In this document: positions 40,021-49,148 of the stretch, piece after piece | How positions within the stretch are numbered: position 1 is the stretch's first letter | Layout of the letters: each line of letters begins with the position of its first letter | Source of the DNA: Amycolatopsis pretoriensis | Lineage (GTDB): Bacteria > Actinomycetota > Actinomycetes > Mycobacteriales > Pseudonocardiaceae | DNA length: 64,000 nucleotides | NCBI RefSeq assembly: GCF_900107925.1 | Contig: NZ_FNUJ01000001.1 | Coordinates: 248,001 to 312,000 of the forward strand | Direction: 5' to 3' | Program-made: the position numbers and the translations under genes | The notes under the pieces: model-generated | The model's database searches: none | What the model saw: only the letters and a program-made list of their open reading frames with translations | What the model was told of the DNA's origin: nothing

Positions 40021-41589
40021 ATGAAGTCCGATAGAACCGACTCGTCCGGGTCGATGCGGCACCGCGAGGTGCTGGAGTCGCTGTCCGGGCTGCTGCTCGC
40101 GCTGTTCGTGGCCATGATCAGCTCGACCGTCGTCTCGACGTCGCTGCCGCTGATCATCGGCTCGCTGAACGGCACGCAGACGCAGTACACCTGGGTCGTC
40201 ACGGCTACGCTGCTGGCCGCCACCGCCACCACCCCGATCTGGGGCAAGCTCGCGGACCTGTTCAACAAGAAGACCCTCGTGCAGGTCGCGATCGTGATCT
40301 TCGTGGCCGGCTCGATGATCAGCGGCTTCAGCCAGGACACCGGGCAACTGATCGCCGCGCGGGCGTTCCAGGGCATCGGCGTCGGCGGCCTGCAGGCGCT
40401 GGTCCAGGTCGTGATCGCGGCGATCATCCCGCCGCGCGAACGCGGCCGGTACAACGGCTACCTCGGCGCCGTGATGGCCGTCGCGACGGTCGGCGGCCCG
40501 CTGCTGGGCGGCCTGATCGTGGACGTCCCGTGGCTGGGCTGGCGCTGGTGCTTCTTCGTCGGCGTGCCGATCGCGGTGCTCGCGTTCATCGTGCTGCAGC
40601 GCACCCTGAAGCTGGAGACCGTGCGCCGCGAGAACGTCCAGGTCGACTACTTCGGCGCGGGCCTCATCGCCGCCGGCGTGAGCGTCCTGCTGATCTGGGT
40701 GTCGTTCGTCGGCAACTCGTTCGACTGGATCTCCTGGCAGACCGGTGTCATGGTCGCGGCCGGGCTGGTGCTGCTCGCGGTCGCCGTGGTGGTGGAGAAG
40801 AAGGTCCGCGAACCGGTGGTGCCACTGCACATCGTCGTCCAGCGGACGCCGGCGCTGGCCATCATCGCGAGCCTCGCGGTCGGCATGGCCATGTTCGGCG
40901 GCGCGGTGTTCCTCGGCCAGTACTTCCAGATCGGCCGCGGCTACACCCCGACCCAGGCCGGGCTGCTGACCATGCCGCTGATGGCCGGCGTGCTGGTCTC
41001 CTCGACGGTGTCCGGGCGGCTGATCAGCCGCACCGGCAAGATCAAGCCGTACATCGTCTCCGGCGCGATCGTCCTGGTGCTCGGGTTCCTCGGGCTCGGC
41101 CTGGTCGACCACGCCACGCCGCTGTGGATCGTCGGCATCGCGATGGCGGTCGTCGGCATCGGCGTCGGCATGACGATGCAGAACCTCGTGCTGGCCGTGC
41201 AGAACGACGTCCCGCTGCGCGACCTCGGCTCGGCGAGCGCGTCGGTGACGTTCTTCCGCTCCCTCGGCGGCACCATCGGCGTTTCGGTGCTCGGCGCGGT
41301 GCTGGCGAACCGCGTGTCCGCCGACCTGGCCGCGGCGCTGCACGTGCCGGCGGGGCAGGCGTCCACCGGCGGGGTCAGCGCCCTGAACCTGAAGGCGCTG
41401 CCGCCGCAGGTGCAGGCGGTGGTGCACACCGTGTACGGCGACGCGACCGCGCACATCTTCCTGATCTCCGCGGCGGTGGCCGTCGTCGGGGTCATCGCGG
41501 CGCTGCTGCTCAAGCCGATCACGCTGCGCACGACCATCGACGTCTCGGAAAAGACGGACGAACCGGCGTCCGACGCCGTGGTCGGCTAG
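40021..41589 (+). CDS. DHA2-type MFS drug exporter (14-span)
   Basis: 522 residues with about 14 hydrophobic helices. Motif A-like GKLADLFNKKTLVQVAIVIF, motif B-like RAFQGIGVGGLQALVQVVIA and motif C GPLLGGLIVD are present, plus the central-loop QVDYFGAG. It should expel toxic compounds with protons. The ATG has AGGGA upstream. The divergent TetR and paired operators indicate substrate induction. The USP gene follows after 11 bp. Confidence 0.92.
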   Translation: MKSDRTDSSGSMRHREVLESLSGLLLALFVAMISSTVVSTSLPLIIGSLNGTQTQYTWVVTATLLAATATTPIWGKLADLFNKKTLVQVAIVIFVAGSMISGFSQDTGQLIAARAFQGIGVGGLQALVQVVIAAIIPPRERGRYNGYLGAVMAVATVGGPLLGGLIVDVPWLGWRWCFFVGVPIAVLAFIVLQRTLKLETVRRENVQVDYFGAGLIAAGVSVLLIWVSFVGNSFDWISWQTGVMVAAGLVLLAVAVVVEKKVREPVVPLHIVVQRTPALAIIASLAVGMAMFGGAVFLGQYFQIGRGYTPTQAGLLTMPLMAGVLVSSTVSGRLISRTGKIKPYIVSGAIVLVLGFLGLGLVDHATPLWIVGIAMAVVGIGVGMTMQNLVLAVQNDVPLRDLGSASASVTFFRSLGGTIGVSVLGAVLANRVSADLAAALHVPAGQASTGGVSALNLKALPPQVQAVVHTVYGDATAHIFLISAAVAVVGVIAALLLKPITLRTTIDVSEKTDEPASDAVVG

Positions 41590-41600
41590 GGGAGCGGGCG

Positions 41601-42080
41601 ATGGGCGGCCCCGGTGCGTTCGAGTCCACTGTGGAGCGCTTCGGCCCGCGCCGGGACATCCCGGCGCGGGCCATCCTGGCCGGCGTCGACGGCACCGACA
41701 CGGCCATGCGGGCGGCGGCGTTCGCGTTCGGCATGGCCCGCCGCCAGGGCAGCAGGCTCATCGTGGTCTTCGTGGCGTGCCCGGCCCCGCTGGCCCCGCT
41801 GCGCCCGGCGGTGGCCACGGTCCTGGAGCACGACACGGCCACGCACTTGTACGCGGAGCTGCGCGACCAGATGCGTTCGGCCGCCGAGGAACTGCGCATC
41901 GCGGTGACGCTGGTGAAGACGTACGGCGACCCGTACACGGCCCTGCGCGACACGGCCGACCGCTGCCAGGCCGACACGGTGGTGGTCGGCGCGTCCCAGA
42001 AGGCGGGCCACCGCTTCGCGGGCTCGGTGGCGACGAAACTCATCCGGGCGGGTCATTGGCCGGTTCTGGTCGTCCCTTGA
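41601..42080 (+). CDS. Universal stress protein (UspA fold)
   Basis: 159 residues. ARAILAGVDGTDTAMRAAAF starts the alpha/beta fold; the ATP-binding end reads VVVGASQKAGHRFAGSVATK then HWPVLVVP, close to the G-x2-G-x9-G-S motif. The ATG is after GGGGAG. Co-transcribed with the exporter, suggesting a role under the same toxic stress. Confidence 0.85.
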   Translation: MGGPGAFESTVERFGPRRDIPARAILAGVDGTDTAMRAAAFAFGMARRQGSRLIVVFVACPAPLAPLRPAVATVLEHDTATHLYAELRDQMRSAAEELRIAVTLVKTYGDPYTALRDTADRCQADTVVVGASQKAGHRFAGSVATKLIRAGHWPVLVVP

Positions 42081-42126
42081 GGGAGAAAGAACCGTTCGAG
42101 TGACAGGGAAACGCGCTTCGCGGCGC

Positions 42127-42132
42127 TAGCCT
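42127..42132 (+). promoter_or_regulatory. -10 element (TAGCCT) of a leaderless promoter
   Basis: TAGCCT is six bases before the ATG at 42139 with no Shine-Dalgarno sequence, matching the other leaderless promoters here. Confidence 0.5.
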
Positions 42133-42138
42133 CGAACG

Positions 42139-42537
42139 ATGAAACGATCTTGGGGAGTACTGGTCGTCGTCCTGCTCGCGCTGGTTTCGCTGTCGGCCCC
42201 GGCCACCGCGGCGACCCGTTCGGACGTCTTCTGCCGCGGTGCCGCGGTCGGGTTCCCCGGGAAGTGGGGCGCCGTGTCGAAGTCGTGCAGCTTCACCAGC
42301 CCGCCGCAGTGGCGCGGCTACCTCGAAGTCACCTGGTTCGTGGAGGCGGGCACGCAGCAGTGGGGCTGCGTGGACGGCCGGATGGCCAGCGTGCGCTCGC
42401 CGCGGCCGTGGGAGTCCCTCGGCTGCGGCAAGGGCACCACCGCGAAGGTGAGCTGGCCCGCGAACACGTTGTCGCTGCTGGAGATCCGGGTCAAGAGCGC
42501 CAACGTCGGGCTCGCCGAGGTCACCTACGAGATCTGA
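42139..42537 (+). CDS. Small secreted four-cysteine protein
   Basis: 132 residues. Signal peptide MKRSWGVLVVVLLALVSL, cleavage near ATAATR. The mature 107 residues have four Cys (VFCRG, KSCSF, WGCVD, LGCGK), probably two disulfides, in a beta-rich fold (YLEVTWFVEAGTQQW, LSLLEIRVKSANVGLAEVTY). No family recognised. The 3' end overlaps the convergent SDR by 13 bp. Confidence 0.75.
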   Translation: MKRSWGVLVVVLLALVSLSAPATAATRSDVFCRGAAVGFPGKWGAVSKSCSFTSPPQWRGYLEVTWFVEAGTQQWGCVDGRMASVRSPRPWESLGCGKGTTAKVSWPANTLSLLEIRVKSANVGLAEVTYEI

Positions 42538-43313
42538 CCGTCCCGGTAGCGGGCGGCGAGTGCCGGGCTCTGGCCCCCGAAAGCGGCCAGCTCGGCCCGG
42601 AACACCGTCTCCAGCAAGCCCGTGTCCTCGACACCCGGCGCGCAGACGACCTCGCCCAGCTCCAGCCCGCGCAAGGACGCCGTGACGACGTCGGCCGCGC
42701 TCATCCGGGGGATCGCGCTGAGATCCATTCCTTGGCGCTCGTGGAACTCCGTCGCGACCACGCCCGGGCACACCACCTGGACCCGGACGCCGGTGCCTTC
42801 GAGTTCGGCGCTCAGCGTCTGGGACAGCGTGACCAAGCCGGCGAGCGAACCCGCGTAGACCGCGCGCCGGGGCATCTGCGCGTGCGGGGCCGGGCCGCTG
42901 AAGGCGATCATGCCCGCCACGGTGACGATCGCGCCGCGGCCGCGTCCGACCATGCCGCCCACGGCCGCGCGGGCCAGCAGCGTCGGCGCGAGGACCTTGA
43001 CCTTGACCAGCTCGCGGGCCTTCGCGGCGGGCAGCTCGGCCAGCGGCATGTAGTGCGCGACGCCGGCGTTGTTCACCAGCAGGTCGAGGGGTTCGGCGGC
43101 GGCGATCTCCGCGACGGCGTCGATGCCGTCGTCGGTGGACAGGTCGGCGGCCACCGTGCGGACCTCGACACCGCTGTGGGCCGCGGCGAATTCGTCCAGC
43201 CGGTCCTGCCGCCGGCCGACGAGCACCAGGTCGTGGCCGTCGGCGGCGAGCCGGTCGGCGAACGCCTGCCCGATTCCGGACGTGGCGCCGGTGACGAGGG
43301 CGAGCTTGCTCAT
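42525..43313 (-). CDS. SDR-fold protein lacking catalytic Ser and Lys
   Basis: 262 residues. The cofactor side is intact (VTGATSGIG, VGRRQDRLD, LLVNNAGVAHYMPL), but the active-site strand reads IVTVAGMIAFSG where NVSS is expected, and Y153 is followed by AGSL, so the usual lysine is L157. About six extra residues lie before the Tyr (PHAQMPRR). It may bind NADP(H) without classical turnover. It overlaps the XRE gene by four bases (ATGA), so the two are co-expressed. Confidence 0.82.
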   Translation of the reverse strand: MSKLALVTGATSGIGQAFADRLAADGHDLVLVGRRQDRLDEFAAAHSGVEVRTVAADLSTDDGIDAVAEIAAAEPLDLLVNNAGVAHYMPLAELPAAKARELVKVKVLAPTLLARAAVGGMVGRGRGAIVTVAGMIAFSGPAPHAQMPRRAVYAGSLAGLVTLSQTLSAELEGTGVRVQVVCPGVVATEFHERQGMDLSAIPRMSAADVVTASLRGLELGEVVCAPGVEDTGLLETVFRAELAAFGGQSPALAARYRDGQIS

Positions 43314-44161
43314 GCGTGGTTGTCCTGTCCGATCGGGGTGACGGGGGCCAGCGTCGCGGAGGCCAGCAGGGCCAGCTTGTCCGCGGCGTCCGTGCCGGGG
43401 TCGGGGTGGTAGACGGCGAGCACGAGCCCCGGAGCCTCGCTGACGAGCAGCTTCTCCCGGTTCAGCACCAGCTCGCCGACCTGCGGGTGGTCGAACCGGA
43501 CGGTCGCGCCCCGCCGGTTCGCGACGTCGTGGCGGGCCCACAGCTCGCGAAACCGCGGGCTGTTCAGCGACAGTTCGCCGACGAGCTCGATGAACCGCGG
43601 GTCTTGCGTCTCGGTGCCGACCGACTGGCGGAAACCGGCGACCAGACCCTGCGTCGCGGCCGCCCAGTCCGGGAAGAGCGCCTGCTCAGCTGGGTCGAGG
43701 AAGACGTCGCGCAGCCGGTTGGCGCCTACGACGAGGCGGGGCGAGATCGCCGCGGCGAGCGGGTTGGCGGCCAGCACGTCGAGGTAGCGGCCCTCGACGA
43801 ACGCGGGCAGCGACAGCGCCGCGAGGAACTTGACGATGCTGGGCGGAACGCTTTCCTTGCGCCGCCGGCGTGGGCGGCGGGGCTTCGCTTCGGTGAGGCC
43901 GACGAGGTACGCCGTGGTGTCGTCGTCGAGCCGCAGTACGCGCGCCAGGGACTCCAGCACCGCCCGGGAGGGGTTGCGGTCGCGGCCCTGCTCCAGGCGC
44001 AGGTAGTAGTCGGCGCTGATGCCGGCCAGCATCGCGACCTCTTCCCGGCGCAGGCCGGGGACCCGCCGCAGGCCGGTGACCGGGAGGCCCGCCTGCGCGG
44101 GGGTGAGCAGCTCACGGCGGGCGCGCAGGTGGTCGCCCAGCAGGTTCGGCTCGTCGGTCAT
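43310..44161 (-). CDS. XRE-family regulator with MmyB-like ligand domain
   Basis: 283 residues. Helix-turn-helix GLRREEVAMLAGISADYYLR-type with LEQGRDRNPS, then the PAS-like MmyB domain (YLDVLAANPLAAAISPRL, FVDP-like VFLDPAEQALFPDWAAA, VRFDHPQVGELVLNREKLLV). In Streptomyces such regulators bind fatty acids and control the adjacent oxidoreductase. It leads an operon with the SDR and is divergent from the FAD monooxygenase. Confidence 0.88.
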   Translation of the reverse strand: MTDEPNLLGDHLRARRELLTPAQAGLPVTGLRRVPGLRREEVAMLAGISADYYLRLEQGRDRNPSRAVLESLARVLRLDDDTTAYLVGLTEAKPRRPRRRRKESVPPSIVKFLAALSLPAFVEGRYLDVLAANPLAAAISPRLVVGANRLRDVFLDPAEQALFPDWAAATQGLVAGFRQSVGTETQDPRFIELVGELSLNSPRFRELWARHDVANRRGATVRFDHPQVGELVLNREKLLVSEAPGLVLAVYHPDPGTDAADKLALLASATLAPVTPIGQDNHA

Positions 44162-44221
44162 GCCTCGACTGTAGGTCGCACCGCGGGCCCGCGCCTGGCC
44201 CTGTCACTCCCAGGAACGCCG

Positions 44222-44227
44222 TACCCT
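44222..44227 (+). promoter_or_regulatory. -10 element (TACCCT) of a leaderless promoter
   Basis: TACCCT is six bases upstream of the ATG at 44234, and the short gap has no purine-rich ribosome site in a workable position. Confidence 0.45.
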
Positions 44228-44233
44228 CGGGGG

Positions 44234-45388
44234 ATGCGCGCCGCACCGGAGATCGCCGTGATCGGCGGCGGGATCGGCGGTCTCGCCACCGCCGCCTTCC
44301 TGCGCCGGGCCGGGCTGCGGTCCACTGTGTACGAACAGGCGCGGGAGCTGAAGGAGGTCGGCGCCGGCCTGGTCGTCGCGCCGAACCTGGCGCGGCTCCT
44401 GCGTGAGCTGGACGCACTGCCGGGGGACGCGGTGTGCCTCGACGTCGGCTGGGAGTTCCGCCGCTGGCGGGACGGGACGGTGCTCTCGAGCGAGGATCTC
44501 CGCGAGGCGGTGTACGGCGAGCGCATGTACACCGTCCACCGGGCGGATCTGCTGGCCGCGCTGGCTTCGGCGGTCCCGGCGGACGCGGTGCGGCTCGGCA
44601 AGCGCTGCGTGTCGATCGAGGTGGGGTCGCGGGTCGGAGTGGGGTTCGCCGACGGAACGTCGGTCGAGGCCGACGTCGTGATCGGCGCGGACGGCGTGCA
44701 TTCGACGGTGCGCGCGGCGTTCGCGGAGGCGGTGGCACCGGTGTATTCCGGGATCTGCGCGTTCCGGGCGCTGGTTCCGGCTTCGGCGGCACCGGAACTG
44801 GCCCGCCGGCGCGCGCAGACGTTGTGGATCGGGCCGGATCACCACCTGGTGCACTACCCGGTCTCGGGCGGCGAGCTGGTCAACCTGGTGGCGTTCGCCC
44901 CGGCGGGCGGCTGCTCGGTGGAATCCTGGACGGCGACGGCCACGGTCGAGGAGTTCCTGGGGGAGTTCGAGGACTGGGATCCGAGGCTGGTCGAGCTGAT
45001 CCGCGCGGCCGGAACCCCGGGCCGCTGGGCACTGCTGGACCGGCCTCCGTTAAGACGCTGGAGCCACGGCCCGGTGACCGTCCTCGGCGACGCGGCCCAC
45101 CCGATGTTCCCGTTCTTCGGCCAGGGCGCGGCCCAGTCCGTCGAGGACGCGGCGGTGCTGGCGCGATGCCTGGCTTCTCCGGCTCTCGCTCCGGAGGAGG
45201 CGCTGCGGCGGTACGAAGCGTTGCGAATGCCGCGGACGACCCGGTTGCAGGAGGCGAGCCACGGCCGTGCTCACGTGAACCACTTGCCGGACGGGGAGGA
45301 ACAGCGGGCGCGTGATGCGGCGTTCGCGGCGGGGGACCCGTTGCGCGACAACGCGTGGATCTACGAGTACGACGCGACCCGGGTCTGA
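44234..45388 (+). CDS. FAD-dependent aromatic hydroxylase-like monooxygenase
   Basis: 384 residues. GGGIGGLATAAFLRRAG (FAD beta-alpha-beta), VIGADGVHSTVR (DG motif) and VTVLGDAAHPMFPFFGQGA (GD motif) define a group A flavoprotein hydroxylase close to salicylate or 3-hydroxybenzoate hydroxylases. It uses NAD(P)H and O2. With the divergent XRE regulator and the TetR/nitroaromatic pair elsewhere, it fits aromatic catabolism or tailoring. Confidence 0.88.
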   Translation: MRAAPEIAVIGGGIGGLATAAFLRRAGLRSTVYEQARELKEVGAGLVVAPNLARLLRELDALPGDAVCLDVGWEFRRWRDGTVLSSEDLREAVYGERMYTVHRADLLAALASAVPADAVRLGKRCVSIEVGSRVGVGFADGTSVEADVVIGADGVHSTVRAAFAEAVAPVYSGICAFRALVPASAAPELARRRAQTLWIGPDHHLVHYPVSGGELVNLVAFAPAGGCSVESWTATATVEEFLGEFEDWDPRLVELIRAAGTPGRWALLDRPPLRRWSHGPVTVLGDAAHPMFPFFGQGAAQSVEDAAVLARCLASPALAPEEALRRYEALRMPRTTRLQEASHGRAHVNHLPDGEEQRARDAAFAAGDPLRDNAWIYEYDATRV

Positions 45389-45414
45389 TCGGCCATCTCG
45401 CCCGCCGGCCGGCT

Positions 45415-45525
45415 TCAGCGCCGTGACGCTACGGTCGCCAGCTGCTCGGTGATCTGGGCGAGCAGCTCGGTCGCGGCCTGGTCCAGCGCGGCCAGGTCGG
45501 CCAGCGTCGTCTCTTCGGTCTTCAC
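45415..45525 (-). CDS. 36-residue coupled microprotein
   Basis: The GTG start overlaps the stop of the 45522 gene (GTGA). VKTEETTLADLAALDQAATE then LLAQITEQLATVASRR is an amphipathic helix with heptad-like Leu/Ala spacing. It has no Cys or signal peptide. A coupled small acidic partner of the upstream gene seems likely; function unknown. Confidence 0.5.
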   Translation of the reverse strand: MKTEETTLADLAALDQAATELLAQITEQLATVASRR

Positions 45526-45860
45526 AGGTCTTCCTCGAACGCGTCGTGGCGGGCGATGACGGCTTCGGCGAACGCGGTGTGCACGCGCAGGTATTCGTCG
45601 CGGCCGACCGCCGCGTCGGCCCACTCGTGCCAGCGGATGTGCGCCTCGGCGACGTCGATCTTCGCGGCCGACGCCACCGTGGCGGGGGCGGTGCCGGCGA
45701 GGATCGCGTGGTGCATGAGGGACGGCGACGAACGCCGGGCGAGCTCGGCCAGCGCGGCGAGGCGGCCGAGCTCGGTGAGTGCGTCGGAGGCAACCGGACG
45801 GCGGCGCGGCACGGGGACCGGGCGCGAGCTTTCGAGACCGTCGGTCAGGACGCTGGTCAT
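45522..45860 (-). CDS. Hypothetical 112-residue helical protein
   Basis: The ATG at 45860 has AGGAG seven bases upstream. After a Pro/Arg-rich start (RPVPVPRRRPVASDAL) it is all helical (LGRLAALAELARRSSPSLMH, VAEAHIRWHEWADAAVGRDE, RVHTAFAEAVIARHDAFEED). ATVASAAKIDVAEAHIRW resembles a helix-turn-helix, so a small DNA-binding or antitoxin-like role is possible but unproven. Confidence 0.6.
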   Translation of the reverse strand: MTSVLTDGLESSRPVPVPRRRPVASDALTELGRLAALAELARRSSPSLMHHAILAGTAPATVASAAKIDVAEAHIRWHEWADAAVGRDEYLRVHTAFAEAVIARHDAFEEDL

Positions 45861-45908
45861 CAAACGACTCCTGGGCGGAAGCGGTGAACCAACCTGAACG
45901 GTGGACGT

Positions 45909-48900
45909 TTACCCCGCCCCACCCGGGGTAAACGCCACCACTCGTGATCTCCGTCTCACCGCTTCGAGTGACTCGCCGAGCTCAGCCGGCGTGGACCCGG
46001 CCCCGGCACCACGGGATCCGCTCGGCCGCACGCTCTCCAGCGTCGGCTTCACCGGCTCGATCGTCCCGTCGGGCCGGAAGGTCAGCTTGTCGATCGTCGT
46101 CTCGCGGTGGGTGCCGTCGCCGCCCGGGATGCCGAACCGGTGGTAGGCGAGGTACCAGTCGTCGGTGCCCGGGACCTGGAGCATCGAGCTGTGCCCGGTG
46201 CCGAGGACGCCCAGGTGCGCGTCCTTGCTCAGGAGCAGCCCGCGGTTGGTGAACGGGCCGGTCGGCGAGGACGCCGTCGCGTAGCCGACGCGGTAGTCCT
46301 CGCTGCGGGTGTCGTCGATCGACCAGCTCAGGTAGTACGTCCCCTGCCGCCGCACCATGAACAGGCCTTCGCGGAAGCCGTCCAGGCCGGTGAGCCGGGT
46401 GATCTTCGCCGGGTCGAACGACACCATGTCGTCGTTCAGCGGCACCACGTAGGCGTTCCCGTTGCCCCAGTACAGGTACGGCTGCCCGCTCGCGTCGACG
46501 AACACCGCCGGGTCGATCGCCTGGCCGCCGTCGGGGTTCGCCGCGATCAGGGGCCTGCCCGAGTCGACGAACGGGCCGGTCGGCGAGTCGCTCACCGCCA
46601 CGCCGATCTTGGCCTCCGCGCAGAAGTAGAAGTAGTACTTGCCGCCCCGCTGCGCGATCGTCGGCGCCCAGGCGTTCTTGTCGGCCCAGGAGACGTCCGG
46701 CCCGAGGTCGAGGATGACACCGTCGTCGGTCCAGTGCACGAGGTCCTTCGACGACCACGCGGAGAACTTCGTGCCGCTCCAGCCGTCGAAGCCGTCGGTC
46801 GTCGGGTACAGGTAGTACGTGTCGCCGAACGCGACGATGTTCGGGTCGGCGTTATACCCGGGCAGGACCGGGCTGCGCGTCTCGTGCGCCTCGACCGTCC
46901 ACACGCGACGGTCACCGCCCGCGCCGGTCACCGTGAACCGCCGGGGGCGGCTCAGGTCCACGGTCCGGGTGTCCGGCTTGATCGTGGCGCCCGGCGCCAG
47001 CCCGAACTTCGGCGACAGCTTCCGCAGGTCCGTGCCGGGCCGCACCGGCAGCACGACCGTCGACGCGCCGGAGTCGATGACGGCCGGTGTCTTCAGCGAA
47101 GCCAGCTCCACCGACCGGATCGCCGTGCTGTTCGACGGCAGCGCCGACACCTGGAGCCCCGACAGGGCCCGGTCGTAGAGCCGGACGTCCTTCATCCTGC
47201 CGCGGAAGTACTTGTCGCCCGCGTACACCGACCGGCCCAGGTAGTTCGCCGCGGTGACGCCGTCGCCGAGGTCCGACGGCTTGATCGTGGCGTTGCTGTT
47301 GCGCCCCACCTCGACGCCGTCGAGGTAGAGGACCGCCACGCCGTCGCCGACGGTCAGCGTCAAGTTCTTCCAGACCCCGCGCGGTAATCCGCCGCTCGCC
47401 GGCACCTGCTGCTCGGTCGTCCAGTTCCCGGTCGCGATCGCGCCGCGCAGGCCGCCGCTCGCGGTGCCGCCGGTGGTGAAGAGGTAGCCGTCGCCGGTCC
47501 CGTCCTTCGCGGTGTTGCCCAGACCCCACAGGAAGTACGGCGTCTGCTGGGCCGGGTCGACCAGGACGTCGGCCGACACGGTCGCGGCGGCGGCGCCGGT
47601 CAGCAGGTTGTTCGGCAGCTGGACGTGCCCGTTCGTGCCACCGAAGGTCAGCGAGCCATCGGCCCAGGAGACGTCGCCGGCGAGAGCACCGTCATAGCCG
47701 TGGCCGGTCGTGTCGGTCGCGACCCGGCCGGACTTCGCGTCGAGCGGCCAGTGCGCGACCAAGCCGTCGGCGTCCGCGCGCACGGGCGCCGGGGGTGCGC
47801 TCAGCCGGTCCATCTCCGCCTGCGTGACGGGCAGGACGGTGCCGTGCCGCGGCGATGCGGGCAGGTGCGCGCCCGCGGACATCGTCCACTTGCCCGAATT
47901 CAGGTCGGTGGACTCGAACGGGACGTACCCGCGGCCGCCGAACTCGTCGATGAACAGGTACCACTTGTCCTCGGTGTTGGACTTGAATCCCGTGGGTCCC
48001 TCGCCCGCGGAAAGCCCGGGACTGGTCGCGGTCGCCTTGCCGACGCAGTCGGCGACGAAGCCGTAGTGCGGGTCGAGCAGGTCGGTGGACTTCTCCTCGG
48101 TGATGAACTTGCTGCACGGCGTCGAGGACGTGTTGTTGCGCTCGTCCTTGGTGAAGCGGTAGTAGGTGTCCTGGTTCTCGATGACCGTCGAGTCGATCAC
48201 CGAGTAGCCCGGGTCGTTCCACACCTGCGGCGCGGTGAAGGTGACGAAGTCGCGGGTGGTCGCGTACATCATGCGGTTGTAGCTGTCGCCGGTGTGGTTC
48301 GGGTCGTTCTCGGCGTAGAGCTTCGAAGCCCAGTAGACGACGTAGGTTCCGCGCTTGGCGTCCCAGAACGCCTCCGGGGCCCAGGTGTTGCCGCCGGTCG
48401 GCGGGGAGACCTGGACGCTGCGCTGGCGCGACCAGTGCGCGAGGTCGGTGGACTCCCAGACCATGATCGACCGGCTGCCGGTGCGCTGGGCGGCGTCCCA
48501 GCCGCGGCCGGCGTAGATCCGCAGGTCGGTGGCGAGCAGGTAGAACTTGTCGCCGTCGGGGGAGCGCAGGATGAAGGGGTCGCGCACGCCCAGCTCGCCG
48601 AGGCTGGACTTGAGCACCGGCTTGCCGTGGTTCAGCTCGGTCCAGTTCAGCGGGTCGTTGCCCTTGCTGAGCGCCGAGTAGATCTGCTCGCCGTCGGAGG
48701 TGCCTTCGCCGGTGAAGTAGAAGAAGCTGTAGCCCGCCAGGGGTTCCTGCTTCGGCTTCGGGACGACGGTGGCGGTGAACCGCCGTGTCGTGCTTTCCCG
48801 GCCGAGGCTCACTTTCGCGGTGAGGACGACTTCGGCGGGACGCGCGCCGGTCGCCGGCCGGGTGACCTCCCCGGTCGGGGTGATGACGGCGGGCGCGGAC

Positions 48901-49112
48901 GACGTCCAGGCGACGCTCGTGCCGTCCGCACCGCTCGCCGGCAGGGTGAGGTTGCCGCGGACGTCGTCGAGGCCGGGCACTTCGAGGGTGTTCGCGGCTG
49001 CGCGGACTCCGTCGGACGCGGGCGCGGCGCCGGCACCGGCGGTGCCCAGCGGGACGAGTGCGGCCGCGACGGCCAGCACGACGCCGAAACGGCGTGGGGA
49101 GAACAACTTCAT
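45909..49112 (-). CDS. Secreted double-GH43 arabinan-type glycosidase with LamG module
   Basis: 1067 residues. Signal peptide (MKLFSPRRFGVVLAVAAALV), atrophied Ig-like domain (about 38-118), a first five-bladed GH43-like propeller (about 120-440; LGVRDPFIL, TWAPEAFWD, SAGEGPTGFK), a LamG sugar-binding module (about 447-645; LVAHWPLDAKSG, FRGRMKDVRLYDRAL), a beta linker (about 660-735) and a second GH43 (about 745-1020) with GYNADPNIVAFGDTYYLYPT, AIDPAVF and GFREGLFMV holding the Asp-Asp-Glu triad. A likely role is arabinan or arabinoxylan breakdown. ATG at 49112; longer in-frame readings are shadows. A LacI-type operator lies 37 bp upstream. Confidence 0.85.
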   Translation of the reverse strand: MKLFSPRRFGVVLAVAAALVPLGTAGAGAAPASDGVRAAANTLEVPGLDDVRGNLTLPASGADGTSVAWTSSAPAVITPTGEVTRPATGARPAEVVLTAKVSLGRESTTRRFTATVVPKPKQEPLAGYSFFYFTGEGTSDGEQIYSALSKGNDPLNWTELNHGKPVLKSSLGELGVRDPFILRSPDGDKFYLLATDLRIYAGRGWDAAQRTGSRSIMVWESTDLAHWSRQRSVQVSPPTGGNTWAPEAFWDAKRGTYVVYWASKLYAENDPNHTGDSYNRMMYATTRDFVTFTAPQVWNDPGYSVIDSTVIENQDTYYRFTKDERNNTSSTPCSKFITEEKSTDLLDPHYGFVADCVGKATATSPGLSAGEGPTGFKSNTEDKWYLFIDEFGGRGYVPFESTDLNSGKWTMSAGAHLPASPRHGTVLPVTQAEMDRLSAPPAPVRADADGLVAHWPLDAKSGRVATDTTGHGYDGALAGDVSWADGSLTFGGTNGHVQLPNNLLTGAAAATVSADVLVDPAQQTPYFLWGLGNTAKDGTGDGYLFTTGGTASGGLRGAIATGNWTTEQQVPASGGLPRGVWKNLTLTVGDGVAVLYLDGVEVGRNSNATIKPSDLGDGVTAANYLGRSVYAGDKYFRGRMKDVRLYDRALSGLQVSALPSNSTAIRSVELASLKTPAVIDSGASTVVLPVRPGTDLRKLSPKFGLAPGATIKPDTRTVDLSRPRRFTVTGAGGDRRVWTVEAHETRSPVLPGYNADPNIVAFGDTYYLYPTTDGFDGWSGTKFSAWSSKDLVHWTDDGVILDLGPDVSWADKNAWAPTIAQRGGKYYFYFCAEAKIGVAVSDSPTGPFVDSGRPLIAANPDGGQAIDPAVFVDASGQPYLYWGNGNAYVVPLNDDMVSFDPAKITRLTGLDGFREGLFMVRRQGTYYLSWSIDDTRSEDYRVGYATASSPTGPFTNRGLLLSKDAHLGVLGTGHSSMLQVPGTDDWYLAYHRFGIPGGDGTHRETTIDKLTFRPDGTIEPVKPTLESVRPSGSRGAGAGSTPAELGESLEAVRRRSRVVAFTPGGAG

Positions 49113-49148
49113 CGTTGTCGGTTCCTTCGGGCGCGTCGGGGACCAGGT

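Noticed and set aside
45415..45860. RiPP precursor plus modifying enzyme
   Set aside because: The 36-residue peptide has no Cys, no leader-like cleavage motif and no maturation enzyme nearby.
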